64,000 nt of DNA, taken from the NCBI GenBank assembly GCA_036023115.1, contig JAYKKT010000064.1, positions 7,882,501-7,946,500 on the forward strand, in the 5' to 3' direction. Shown in pieces: positions 11,401 through 24,600 of this stretch. Position 1 is the stretch's first letter, and every line of letters begins with the position of its first letter. The notes under the pieces were generated by a model, which worked only from the letters and a program-made list of their open reading frames with translations, was not told the origin of the DNA and made no database searches. The DNA is from Brasenia schreberi. Its lineage: Eukaryota; Streptophyta; Magnoliopsida; Nymphaeales; Cabombaceae. The position numbers and the translations under genes are program-made.

Positions 11401-14400
11401 CGCCTTTGATGGATACAATGTTTCTATGTTTGCATATGGTCAAGCAGGCTCTGGAAAGACATACACAATGGTTGGTATACCAGTCTCTTCTTTCTGTATT
11501 TCTCACTGGTTGCAATTTGATCCCTATCTATAGCTTTAATTTGCAGACATGAGAACTTCTTTCGGTCTACAATGTGTCTTCCTTGAAATAAGACTATTTC
11601 GTATTTATATTTCTTGTTTCTTACACATTTTCATTATGACTCATCACAAACCAAATGGGTTTTCAGACGTATGTTTTTGGGACTTCTAATAATCTATAGT
11701 TCTTTCATGAGGCATGCCTTGTATCATCAGTCGCAGATCTAGAGTTTTTTTGCTTTGTTCATGATATATGTACGTATTTGTGAATGCGTGTGTGTGTATG
11801 CATGCATATATTTGTATGTTGCTTGATGTGAACTGTTTTCCACTATTCAATCAATTGCTCCTAATGTAAGACTACTAGATCAATGCAGAAAGTCCTATTT
11901 ACACATGATGGAAAGCTGTATTATTGACATTAAAGGTTTCATAAAGTATAACTTTGGATCATTTGATTGAAATGTATGACTATGAAAATTTAAGGCCTCA
12001 AATTCACCAAAATCGTATGGAATAACTATTGTATTTTATTTCAAAAAATGCAGACCACCAGTCCTGATGAACAACCTTTATGAACAAACACATCTATGAT
12101 TAAGGAATTGCATAGCACAAAATCTCTGTGTTTGCGTATGTGGGTTGGAAATGAGATGCTCGCTTGGAAAAGATTGACAATAGACTACCACTGTTGGGTA
12201 CTTGGTAATTTGCTATTGGAAGCTTAGTTTTGAAATTTGTAAACTGCTATCCTGCAAAACCCAACAATCTCCACTTACTCTTCCTCTCTACCTGCTCAAT
12301 GAACTAAAACCATGTCTAATTTCAACAAATTTTCCAATGTCAACATTTGTATATTCATAGTCACATACAACCAGTATGTACCTGAATGATAGGATATACA
12401 CATGCACTTGTGTAGAAGCTTTGCAATTTTCTTTGTCTCATTCCAACTCATCATCTTTCATGGCATCCTTGATGATGGACCCGTTCTGCTGGATGTCAAC
12501 GTCACAAGTGGAATCAGATGTGGCTCATCTCAACTTGATCATTGATGTTTGCTTGTGATTCAGCTCAATCTTGACACACAATAATCATCCAGTTGACTTG
12601 CTTAAAAGTCCAATTTGACATGCATTCTGTTGCTCCCCTTTTCCTTTCCTTTCATTTGATGCCTAATTGATGTTGGTTCTTGACTTGCAAATGCTCAAGT
12701 TTTGTTATTGGATTTTCACAACTCTGTATTCTTCCTACGTATCCCTTGTCCTGTATACTTTTGTTGGACTTGGTATAAAAAATATGGCCTTCCTGTATGC
12801 TCTTCCAACAGAATTTGATTGAATAACTTTTATTTATTGGAAAAGGCTTAGTTGTTGTTATTGTAACTTTTATTTATTGGCAGGAGGGATCAAGTCATGA
12901 GCGTGGTCTTTACATCCGCAGTTTTGAGGAGCTATTTGATTTATCCAATTCTGATTCAACTGCTTTATCCAGATATAAGTTTTATGTTACTATGTTTGAG
13001 CTTTACAATGAACAGGTTATTCTTTTGGCTGTTTTGTTCTTTACCATGCTATCATTTTTCATTGCATAAAGCAAGGCTTTCTATTTGATAATCACTTTTG
13101 CCTTCGGTTTATTGATTGAGTTTTAAAAGTTTCTTGTGCGTAGGTCAGGGATTTGCTTCTCTCACCTGACAGTAACCAATTAATGGCTAGGATGGGCTTC
13201 CCAGAGCCGTCTATAGACCTTGTACAGGAGAAGGCAGAAAATCCAGTCGATTTCTCTAGAATCTTGAGAACAGGGTTCCAAAATCGTGGTACAAACATGC
13301 TGAAGTGCCGAGTCTCTCATTTGTATGTTATCTGACCTTTGTCTCCCTCCCTCTGTCTTCCTCTCTCTCTCTCTCTCTCACTCTCTCACTCATGTACACA
13401 CAGATATTAGTGATTAAACTATTTTTAAAGTATCACTATAATATGCCAATAATATTGGAAAAACATCTCACACTTCCAAAATTTATCCTCTTTATGAAAT
13501 GTAGTAATAATAATTTAATAATTGGGTTTTGTTTTCTTAAGTGCCATTTTTCATTCAATTTGTATTTTTGACTTTATGAACCTTTTCTTTACTTAACGTG
13601 CTTCTTCCTGAACATCGTTATAACACAATTATTATTTCAATTCACCACTTTTCTTTATGTTATTTTTCTAATGGATCAAGATTTCTTCCATATTTTATTA
13701 GAAATATACTTTTGTTGAAAACTTCACCAAGAAGTCGTGGAGAACAAGAATGAGGACCACATATATGCAATATGTGTTTGTGTGTGTATGCTGGGGTGCG
13801 TGTGTTGCCAAACAACCTACATCATTGAACTTTAGATGTTCAAAACCTGCCGGTGTCAGTTTTCACCAAATTGGCTTATGCAGTTACTATGACTTATTTG
13901 GTTACTTTCAGGGTCGTTATAATTCATATTCATTCTAGCATGTCGGTAACTGGAGAAAGCTCATACAGCAAGTTTTCTCTTGTGGACTTGGCTGGTAGTG
14001 ATGGGGTACTTGATGAGGGTGCTAATGGGGAATGTGTAACTGACTTCATGCATGTCATGAAATCTCTTTCTGCGTAAGTTCAAATGCAATTTTATTTGGC
14101 CTATCTACTAGTTGAAATCTATGCTTTTGTTGGGTGTTTAATATGGATTGTGATGATTCACGATGAAATTTGCTTCTCGATATTCTTATGGGATCCTGAA
14201 ATGTCTTGTTTTAGTGCATTTTGTAGTTGAAAACAATGTTGTAAAAGCTGTATCGATGCCCGTATTGCACTAGGCATCGATATGCCTCTATCATACCGTA
14301 TCGTACAGTATGATACGTTACGGCATAAACAAATTTTTTTATATTAAAAAATAAAATAAAAATGCAAAAATGCAAAAATTAAAATTAATGAACAAAACAT

Positions 14401-15653
14401 ATATAACACAATGAAGAAGCATATACTATAACAAAAACATCTCATAATGAAGTTATGAACAAGGTTACAAGCATCCATATTCCATAATCCATAGCATAAC
14501 ATGAATAGATTACAGAATACATTTGGGGTTTAACTTAATAAACAACAAAGTTACAAGTACAACTTACAAATCAAAGATAAGAACGTTACAAAGTTACAAA
14601 TAAAAGTTACAACAAATTATAATTATCCACAACGTGGATCATAATCAATAAAATCATTATAATCAACGTAGTCGGGATCACCACCATCATCATCTCCTCC
14701 CTCTTCCTCCTTCATAATTGGATATGCCCATCCAACACCTTCATTTTCATCATCATCTCCAACTCCAAGTTTTGCTTCGGCTTGGAGTGTCCTCTAGTTT
14801 TCATCCACTAAATTGATAAGGGGCTCTTCTTCTTCGACCCAATCGTGAAGAATATCAATATTTTCGTAGCTCAACGGGTCATATGACACCTTCCTTGCCC
14901 TGCTTACATCCTTTTGCATTTGTGTGTAAAGAAAGATATTCAAATTATAAAGGATGTCAAATGCAATATAGCCACATTAATCAAAGAAAGAACTAGACAA
15001 TATAAACAATATATATTTTAAAATTATTACCTTTGCCTTAACTTCATGTTTTAGGCAACATATACCAAATCACGCAGTCGAGCATGCTCCAGCTTGTTTT
15101 GCTTTTTCGTGTGAATGCGTTCAAAAAAGTTCCAATTCCTCTCGCTCTCACTCGAGCTAAATGTTTGACTTAATATACGTTGAGCAAACCTTGCCAAGTT
15201 CGGTAAATCTGCACCAAAATGAGCCCACCATTTATCTGAAATAAAACACGATAATGATTAATAAGAAACACTTAAAGTCAATAAATTAATAACTTAAATA
15301 AATATTAATAAAAACACAATACCTGGTCACGTCTGAGAGCGGAGTTGGATTGTAATTGGCCTTTCAAAATCTCCAACACTCTATATATACTTGCTTAACT
15401 CTAAATGGATATTGCAACGAGTAGATGAATCTTCAACAAGGTCAATTGCATTTAATATACCCTTTTTCACTTCTTCATCCTCTACAAAGTTAGGAGAAAA
15501 TCAAATAAAATGGCTAAGGAAATATGCAACAACATGCAAATCATGATTCGTTTGATGGTTCCAATATGCATCAATTATCTTCCAAACATTCTTTAGAAGT
15601 GATCACTTGCGGTCAAGGTTTGCTTGTATTTCTAATTTAGCCTTATCTATAGT

Positions 15654-15695
<42 letters not shown>

Positions 15696-18600
15696 TCTGT
15701 CTTTATTGTCTATCGTCTTCATTACCTTAACTAAAGGTACAATAATCCTAAAAAATTTGCTGCAACTTTTCAAAAATCGACATTAAAAACAATAATAGAG
15801 CCCCATTGATCATATGCAAACAATTTTTTCAATACATTTTTTTTGTATGACAAGACTTTGCACAGTAATAACATTCGTAGCAAATCTTGTCAATGAAGGC
15901 CTAATCAATTCCCTTCCACCTGTATGGATTCACATCAAATACAGTACAAAAGAATGATTATAAATAAACTTTGTAACATTTCTGCATGCATCTATAGTCC
16001 GTTTTATTTCATCCATTGCACTTAAATCTTCAAGCATTAAGGTTAGTCAATGTGCAACACATGCAGTCCATATTAAGGATGGATGGTTTGCCTCAAGCAT
16101 CTTACTAGCTGTTTTAAAATTTGCAGTAATGAAATGAACAACATTTGAAACACCTAGTTCCTCAACAACTTTCTTAAAAATAGAGAGTAAATTATTTGTA
16201 ATTTTATTAATATGAGATAAGTCATGACTTCAAAAATAGTTTGTCTTTAGGAAAATAGACTAGGAAGTTTATCAAAGACCTATATTGACCATCTGTCCAA
16301 CCATAAACCATAGTAAAACATCTAATAACCTTCCACGACTCCCGAAATTCATAACTCCATGCATTAATAATATCAATTCATTTCTACCCCTGAAAGCATG
16401 ATAAGTAGGGACTCTATAACCCGATCCCACACTGACAATATTATCCACGATACTTTGAAAAGAAAATGAGTTTGCAACATTGAAAGGGAGACAATTTTCA
16501 TAAAAAATTTAGCACACTTTAAATCTATTTTCTCATGTACCCCCTTTGAAGCCATAGCTGATGTAACGTCTGGCTGAGCTCCAAGAGTCGTACGTGGGGA
16601 AAAAAATGAAGGCATCCCATCACCTCCTCTGGCTCCTCCTCTATTACCCCTCATAGGCATCAGACAAGTAGGAGCTCTTATAGTGGAACAAGAGCTAACT
16701 CCATTGCTACTACCACCATAACCTAAACTTTTTTCCTTTTCTCGTCTTCTCCTCCTCTCTTTAGCCATCTCTTCTTTCATCTCAGTTGTACAACGAAATT
16801 CATCAACATCGTACATTCCTTGAGCATAAACATCTTCAAATGGTTGAGACATATCCCAACCACCTATTTCTGCCCTCTTTCTCACCCCTAATCTCTTCTT
16901 CTCCTTCGAAGCCTTTAAGACTTGCTCAATCTCGTACTTCACTGCTTCAGGAACCCGAAGACATGCACTAGTATCATTATTAGTTCCTGCAAGGTTGTGT
17001 TTCATACGAGAAATACCACCATGTTTTACTACATTGCAAAACATGCACTTGTTCACAATCCTATTGCCTTCGTACACTGAAGTGCAATATTTCCATACCG
17101 GATTAACTCGATCAAAAGCCATTAAGACAAGAGTGGATATCTACACGTTAATAGCCCTGGCAGCTTGATGGGCCAGTCCTTGAGGGTAGGGCCTTGGCTA
17201 GATGGGTCATGCCTTGCTACATTTGCAAACAACCCCCCTCAGACTGATAGTTTCATGACCTGAAGTTTGCCAATCAAAAAATAAAATCATGGGGCTGATA
17301 GCGACTTGGTGAAGACATCTACAAGTTGATATTCAGATCTTACAAATTGTACTGCTAAATTGCCTTTTAGATGCTCTTCACAGACGTAATGATAGTCCAT
17401 CTCGATATGCTTGGAGCGTTCGTTCATGAAAAATATCATTGTGAACAATCTGAATAGCAACTCTTATTATCACGAGTGAATAAACGGTGGGAGAAGAGCC
17501 CAAGAAAATCCCAAGTCTTTATGGGAAAGAAACGTAACGTAATCAAAGTATCTCGGATGTGGTGTCGACTAGTGTCAATGTGCAGCGGTTGATCTTGGCT
17601 TAATATGCGGTTAAAAGTACGTATTCTTACGTTGCCATTGTGAAATAAGTGCATCACCAGAGATAAATACAATAGCTAGTGGAGGATCATCGGTCAATGG
17701 GATCTCTATCCCGATCAACATCGAGAATAAGCCTGGAGAACCAAGAAGGAGTTGGTACAAGAAAAATGAAGTCCATGAAACAAAGAGTTCGCTTTTATAT
17801 CACAGAGATTATATCGTAGAGAGCAGCTGACATAATGAGTGGTGTGCCTGGATTAACATAAGCCCGACTAACTAGATGAAACAACATATGGGAAATGTAC
17901 GGAATGAGTTACTGATTAAAAGATAAATCAAACTACCAACCAAGCTGTCAATAAAGAGTAGGATTATCAAGTATGGTACTCATCAGGATGTGTAAAATCG
18001 ACATTAGGTTCTAGAAGAGTGGATTCGGTCATGGTGTCCGGAGAGAGATCGGTTCGAGATATAAGATCTAAGGCATATGTTAGCTTGAGGCATAAGAAAG
18101 CCATGGTGACGGAAGAAAGGATTTCAAGCTCCATAAAACTAGCGAGAGGTCAAGATCTTTCATCTCAAAAAATCTTTGACTCAAGAGCCGTTTAAGCTCT
18201 TTGGGCAATAATACCACATGTAAAGTCATCACACATTAATAATCATATCATCTACGTAGAGCAACATTATAATAATACCTAAAGAAGACTTTCTTATAAA
18301 TAGGGTTGTGTCAGTTTAACAAGTAGTAAAACCATGCAATATCAAGAATTCAATTATTTTATCAAACCAAGCTTTGGGGTTGTGTTTAAGACTATAGAAA
18401 GCTCTTTTTAGGCATAAAACGTTATTACTAATTTACTAGTAATATCAAGACCAAGGGGAGGATCCATATATACCTCTTCCTTCTACCAACCATTTAAAAA
18501 TATATTCTTGGCATCTAATTGATAAATATTCCAATGTTGAATAGCACAAATAACTATAAGTGTTCTCACGGTTGTCAACCTAGCAAGGAATAAAGGTTTC

Positions 18601-21600
18601 TTTATAATCAATTCCATATTCTTGTGAATAGCCTTTGGCAACTAATCGAGCTTTATAACGATCTAGAGAACCATCACCACTAATCTTAATATTATAGACC
18701 CACCTACAACTTATAACTTTCTTGTTTTGTGATCTAAGAACAATATCATAGGGTTGAGCTCTTTATTGAGCATCTAATTCTTTATTCATAGCGTGAATCC
18801 GGCTTGCGATGCCTGAGTTTCTTTAAGAGATCTATGTTCCTTTATGACTGAGCTCAATGTCTAGGTGAGAAACTATCATAGGAGACAAATCATGTTAGAG
18901 GTCTAGAGTCATGACCAGATCTTCTAGGCATGGATGGTGTGATATTAGTTCTCCTAGAGTAATGTTGTTTTGAAGTCTTGCTTCATTCATTCTTGTTTCT
19001 GTCATTTGAAGATCGGTGTGAATGTAAGAAAAGGTGTTCGATGAATAAGGAATGATCTTACTGTTAGAAAAATGATCTTACTGTTAGAAAAGGTTTTCTG
19101 CCATAAAATTGTTCAGTCTATGCAAGGTTGTAACATTGTCTGCTTGTATGCCCTTCGGGTGTGAGTGACACGTTGGCTACAAGAAAAAGCCTGTATGTAT
19201 TGTTTGTAGATGGTCTTATTAACTAGATTTGGGAATTTGAAATGAGAACATATCTAGGGCAGTCTGTCTTCATCAAGATAACCTTAGTGCTTATCATAGT
19301 TCACTTGTGGTATTTTTGTTATTAATTGAACTTCTGGCATGCTTGTTGTGTAACACTAGAAACTGATATGCTTGAGGATAGGAGCAGCTGGTGTATATTA
19401 TTGCACTAGTAAAAGGGAAGTGGGTACTGGTTATTATATGGAAAATAAACACCTTTTCTGTTTGAAAAGGTTTCGCTCCACATATCTGAGTGGAAGGACT
19501 TAGGATAGTGATGGTCATTGTCAATAAGAGAACATCCAACTACGTTTCTTGAGGAAATTTTGTGCTACAGGAAAAGCCAAAATAAAAGTGCATTCAACAG
19601 CATATTAAGAATGCCTAAAAAAAGCATTTGGACTTCTGAAACATGTCTAAATGTTGCACATTCTGATTGTAGAACATCTCAAAAAATCTGGGTAAATGAA
19701 ATATGTCTCAATTACAAGTACTTGTTTTGCATGAGCATTTCTGTGTGACATATGTAGTTTGAAGTGTTGAATATGTTTCCTGAGTATGCTAGAATCATTT
19801 AACTAGCATTTGGTAAATATGCTACTAAGAAAAGATGCCTATAAATATAGTGGTATTACCTTTTTCATATGTAAGAACCTTTACTTATGATGGTATATTT
19901 GGTTGACTTGTATCTTTTTTTTTGCTGTACCTGCATGTAACTTTTAGAAGTGCCAGTGGCAGTGTTGTTTGACGCGTATCGTATCGTGTATCGCTGGGCT
20001 CCATGATACGGACGTATCGTATCGTACTTTAATATTAAAATCATGCAAAATTAATTAAAAATTAATAAAAATTAGTAAAAATCCGAAAAAAATAAAAACA
20101 ATTCAGGAAAAATTTTGGAAAAATCTGGTAATTGCTTTAAATTCATATAATGTAAGTTTAGTATAGATTGAGCATTCAACATTGAATAATTGCATCCAAA
20201 TTTATATATTTTGAATCCAAAAAGGCAAAAAATGAAATACACACAGTTACATTTTACAAATTGTAATCAGGATCATCAACTAAATAATCTTCATCTTCTC
20301 CTTGTTGCAGATCCTCATCATCATCAGCGACACCTTCTTCTTGAAAATCAAATTCTTCATCTCCTTGATGTTGTTGTTGCGCTCCTTCCAAATTAGTCTA
20401 GACAATGTCTTCTTCAGTTAGGAGGGCATTTTCTTCAGTGTCTTCCATAACCCAATCTTCTAATATATCAAAATTATCCAAACTTATTGGATCGAAGTGA
20501 CTTTCTTCTCTATTTACTTTTTTTAATTGCCTACGACATAAACAAAGATAAACAATTAGTAAATAATATTAACAATTGAAGACTGAAGTTAAACTATATT
20601 GAATTGAAAATTTGAAAGTAATACAACATTACCTTTCACGAAGGCGCATGTTACAACGAATATAAACTAAATCATTTAGTCTTTTGTGTTCCAACCTGTT
20701 GTGCTTCTTTGTATGGATGTGTTAAAAAACACTCCAATTTCTTTCACAACCTGTTGCACTACAGGTTTGACTTAAGACTCTCACTGCAAAATCTTTAAGG
20801 TTTGGACAATGAGTTCCAAACCTGTTCCACCAAACATCTGTAAAAAAAGACAAACATTAGAGACCTAATAATCCACAGTAACGTAAGATGCAACTTAAAT
20901 ATGAAAATAAATAATTTACCTGGATGCATCGTAGTGCGGATTTGAATTGCAACAGACAAACCCATCAAGTGAAGAACATTATCATATATCTCCATCTCTC
21001 GATGTATCGCATCTGCTATGCTCTTATCAGGGACTAATCTGTCGATACAATCAATGATTCCTCGATTAACCTCACCATCCCTTTTGAAGGTTGCTGAGTA
21101 CCTCAATGATGGGTTTAGATAGTAGGCTGCTGCATGAATAGGCTGATGCAATTGTTTATTCTATCTAATATCAATTATTTTCCATATGGGCACATAATCT
21201 CTCTTTTTTCCATTAAAGTTATTTTTGATGGCTTCTTTTGCCCTGTCCATGGCTTCATAAAGGTAGCCCATAGATGGTTTCTCCTCACTATCAGCCAATC
21301 TCAAAACTTTCACTAAAGGACAAGTAATTTTCAATAATATTACACATGCATTCCAAAATGAACGTCTAAAAACTGTTTTTGCAATCTCATTCAACTTTCT
21401 ATTTCTTTTATTTTGAGGCACTCTGCAAATTGTTGCCACTCATCTGAGGATAACATTCTCTTCAAAGCTTGCTTCTGTCTCACAATACTCTGTATAGATA
21501 AAAAGTTTGTTGCGAGCCGAGTTGCAGCTGTGCGAAGAAGCTCTGCACCTTCTGTGTATCTCCTCATCATACACAAAACAAATGCATGGTTGTAAATGAA

Positions 21601-24600
21601 TTTTGTAATATCTTGGCAATACTCAGTTGCTGCCTTTATTTCATCCATCTCACCAATGTCTTCGAGGATGAGATCTAAACAATGGGTTGCACATGGTGTC
21701 CAGTAGAAAGTCCCATAAATATCAGCTAATTCCTTCCCAGCTGCTTTGTAGTTAGCTGCATTATCTGTAATCAATTGGACTACATTTTCTAGCCCAACCT
21801 CCTGTATAACCTTATCAAATTCCTGTCGTAGGATCTCTGCAGTGTGCCTCTCCTCTGACATATCTAGAGATCTCAAAAACATGAGTCCTTTAGGACAATA
21901 TACAAGAAAGTTTAGCAATGTCCTTCCTCGCCTATCGGTCCATCCATCTGCCATGATAGTGCATCCCGTTTCCTTCCACGACTGTCTCAAAGTCTAACAG
22001 TATTGCTGCACTTCAATGACGGTCTGATTTAATATCTTTCCTCTCAACTTCTGATAAGAGGGCATCCTGTATCCTGGACCAATGTTAGCAATTGCATCTG
22101 CCATTGCTTGAAAATGAAAACTGTTTGCAGCATTAAATGGAATACATGCATCATAAAACCATCTTCCCACTGGAAGGTCTACGTGATCATGCAGTTGTTC
22201 TAAAGCCATTGCAGCACGAATTCCAAGTTGAGCACCAGGTGTAGTGGAAGGATGAAAGAACGAATGTATGTTAGAAGAAGCTCTTCCTCTACTCCTTCTT
22301 GAACTTCCTCTTCTGCCACCTCCAAAGTCTTGAGCTGCAATCCTCTTTTCCCTATTAGGTGCTCGTGAACTGCTACTACCAATCTCTTTTCTAGCATCTG
22401 AAGGCAAACTATCAGTGAATCCAACTCCAGTGGCAGTAGCACTAGCATCATCAGCTTCTTCACACATATGGAAATCATCCTTTTGTTGTCTCCTTTCTTA
22501 TATGCTCTCAATCATCTGCCAGCATTACCATTTAATACCTTTTGGCACACTTCTAACTCTACTTGTGCATGGAGCAACTTCTTTTCTAGTTCCTGCTAGG
22601 TGGTATTTCAACCTTGAAATTCCACCACTAACCACCTTTTCACAAAATAAGCATCTAATTTTTAACCTGGAACCCTTTACTGGTATACCCCACTGCCATG
22701 CCGGATCATCAGACCGATAATGGGAGTCTCTACCACCCCTTCCTGCCATCTCAATGGAGTACTTTCATTCAAACAAAAACCTGAAAATAAAAGCACTTCG
22801 TAAATCCCCTAATCTTCAAATAACACTCAAATAGAGTGTCTCCCACTTCATGAATGCAATAAAAATCGTATACACACAAATAATAACTTCATATTTTGTT
22901 ATTAAAAAAAAAGAAATAATACAAAAAACAACAAATATAAATGAAAAAAAATGAAAAAATATTAAAATATACCTAAATCCGAGTTTAGAGGCTTGCACGA
23001 ACACCGTAGGGACAATTTTGGAGCTTTGAACACAAAGAAAGCGAAAATCGGCTCTTAGGGAGCTTGAGGAACCCAAAAGGAGAGAGAAAACCCGCGAAAA
23101 ATCACGTGTTTCGGTCGGCCTGGGACCCTTTATAAGGGTCCTAGGGCGTATCGTGTGATACGGCCCGTATCGCACAATACGGTGCGATACACTGGCCGTT
23201 GCGATACACCTACCTGTACCACGATACAATACGTATCGCATCGTATCGTACGATATGGCGTGATACGGATAACACTGGCCGGTGGACTAACTTCTAAAGT
23301 ATTGCGTTTTTCTTCTTGTTTATGCATATTTCTGTTAATGGTTACCATGCTTGTCCTAATTTGATGCAATTCCTTGAAAAGCATAAAAATGCAACCTCAT
23401 ATCCAACGGGTACCCTAGATGTGATAATTGTATGTATTGCTAAATATTTTTTGCATTTGATAAATAAATCTTTTTTCAAAAGTAAAAGGTCCATTCCGCA
23501 AATAGCATGAAAAAGCCAATATCAATAGAAAACATAGAAAATAACATCCACAATGTTTTTAAAACTAAAAGTAATATCTTAGATATTCTATGACATGCCA
23601 AATTAATGATTATGATATTTTATGTTAAAGCATGATACATACCAATAGATGAAGGAAAATGATACATTTTTTTTTATCATATTGTAAATTTTTAATTAAA
23701 AAATAGTTTAAAAATAAAATAAAAAATAGATAAAAAATAGGATTTTTTTAAAATGTTATTATGAATAAAAATAAGGATAAGTTTGAAATTGTATGAAAAT
23801 AGTATGACATGCGTTATTTAAATTATTTAATAAGTTATCAAAGGCCTACATTGATATACAATAATTTTGTAGTTTGGGAATGTGTTTCATAAAAACTCAC
23901 TCTTGAGACTCTATCATCAATAAATTTGTTCTTGGGACTATAACGGGTAATAACTCCTACCCTTGGAATTCTAAGGGTTAATAAATCTGTGCTCGAGACT
24001 CTAACAATTAATAACTCCTATTATTGGAACTCTATAAATATTAAATAAATAAGAGCATATCGTGTGATATGGGGAATATGGGTAACTCTGATCCAGGCAC
24101 CGGTATATGATATTATTGTATTTATATCTTATGACACTATGGGATTTACAACATTCGTTTGATGCGTGATAAGCATGCTCCACGAGTTCACTTAAAAGTT
24201 TTAAACTGATAGGATCTTGAATGTTCATATCATGCAATATTTTAGCAGCATTAGAAAATGTAGGCTTTTTGGGGTCCATATTTGTCCTCCTTTGCAACTC
24301 TTTATCATGCTTGATCTTGGTTTAGACTTCCGTTTGCATGTATCACTTTATCTAACAAAGGTTCACTTATGCTGGTGGATAATCAAATTTGTGTTCTCAT
24401 AGGCTTGGAGACGTTTTATCAGCTTTAACAGCAAAGAAGGATATGGTACCATACAATGACTCAAAACTTACTGAGTTGCTTGCAGATTCATTGGGTACGT
24501 GGGTTTCATTTTCCTTTGCTTAATATTCATTATTTTCAAAATTTGTTAAACTTTTCTTCTGCAATACAATTTTATTTTTGTTCTTGTACTTCATTATAAC

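Noticed and set aside
15657..15693. AT run as a CRISPR-like or regulatory repeat
   Set aside because: Simple dinucleotide microsatellite inside a degenerate hAT element.
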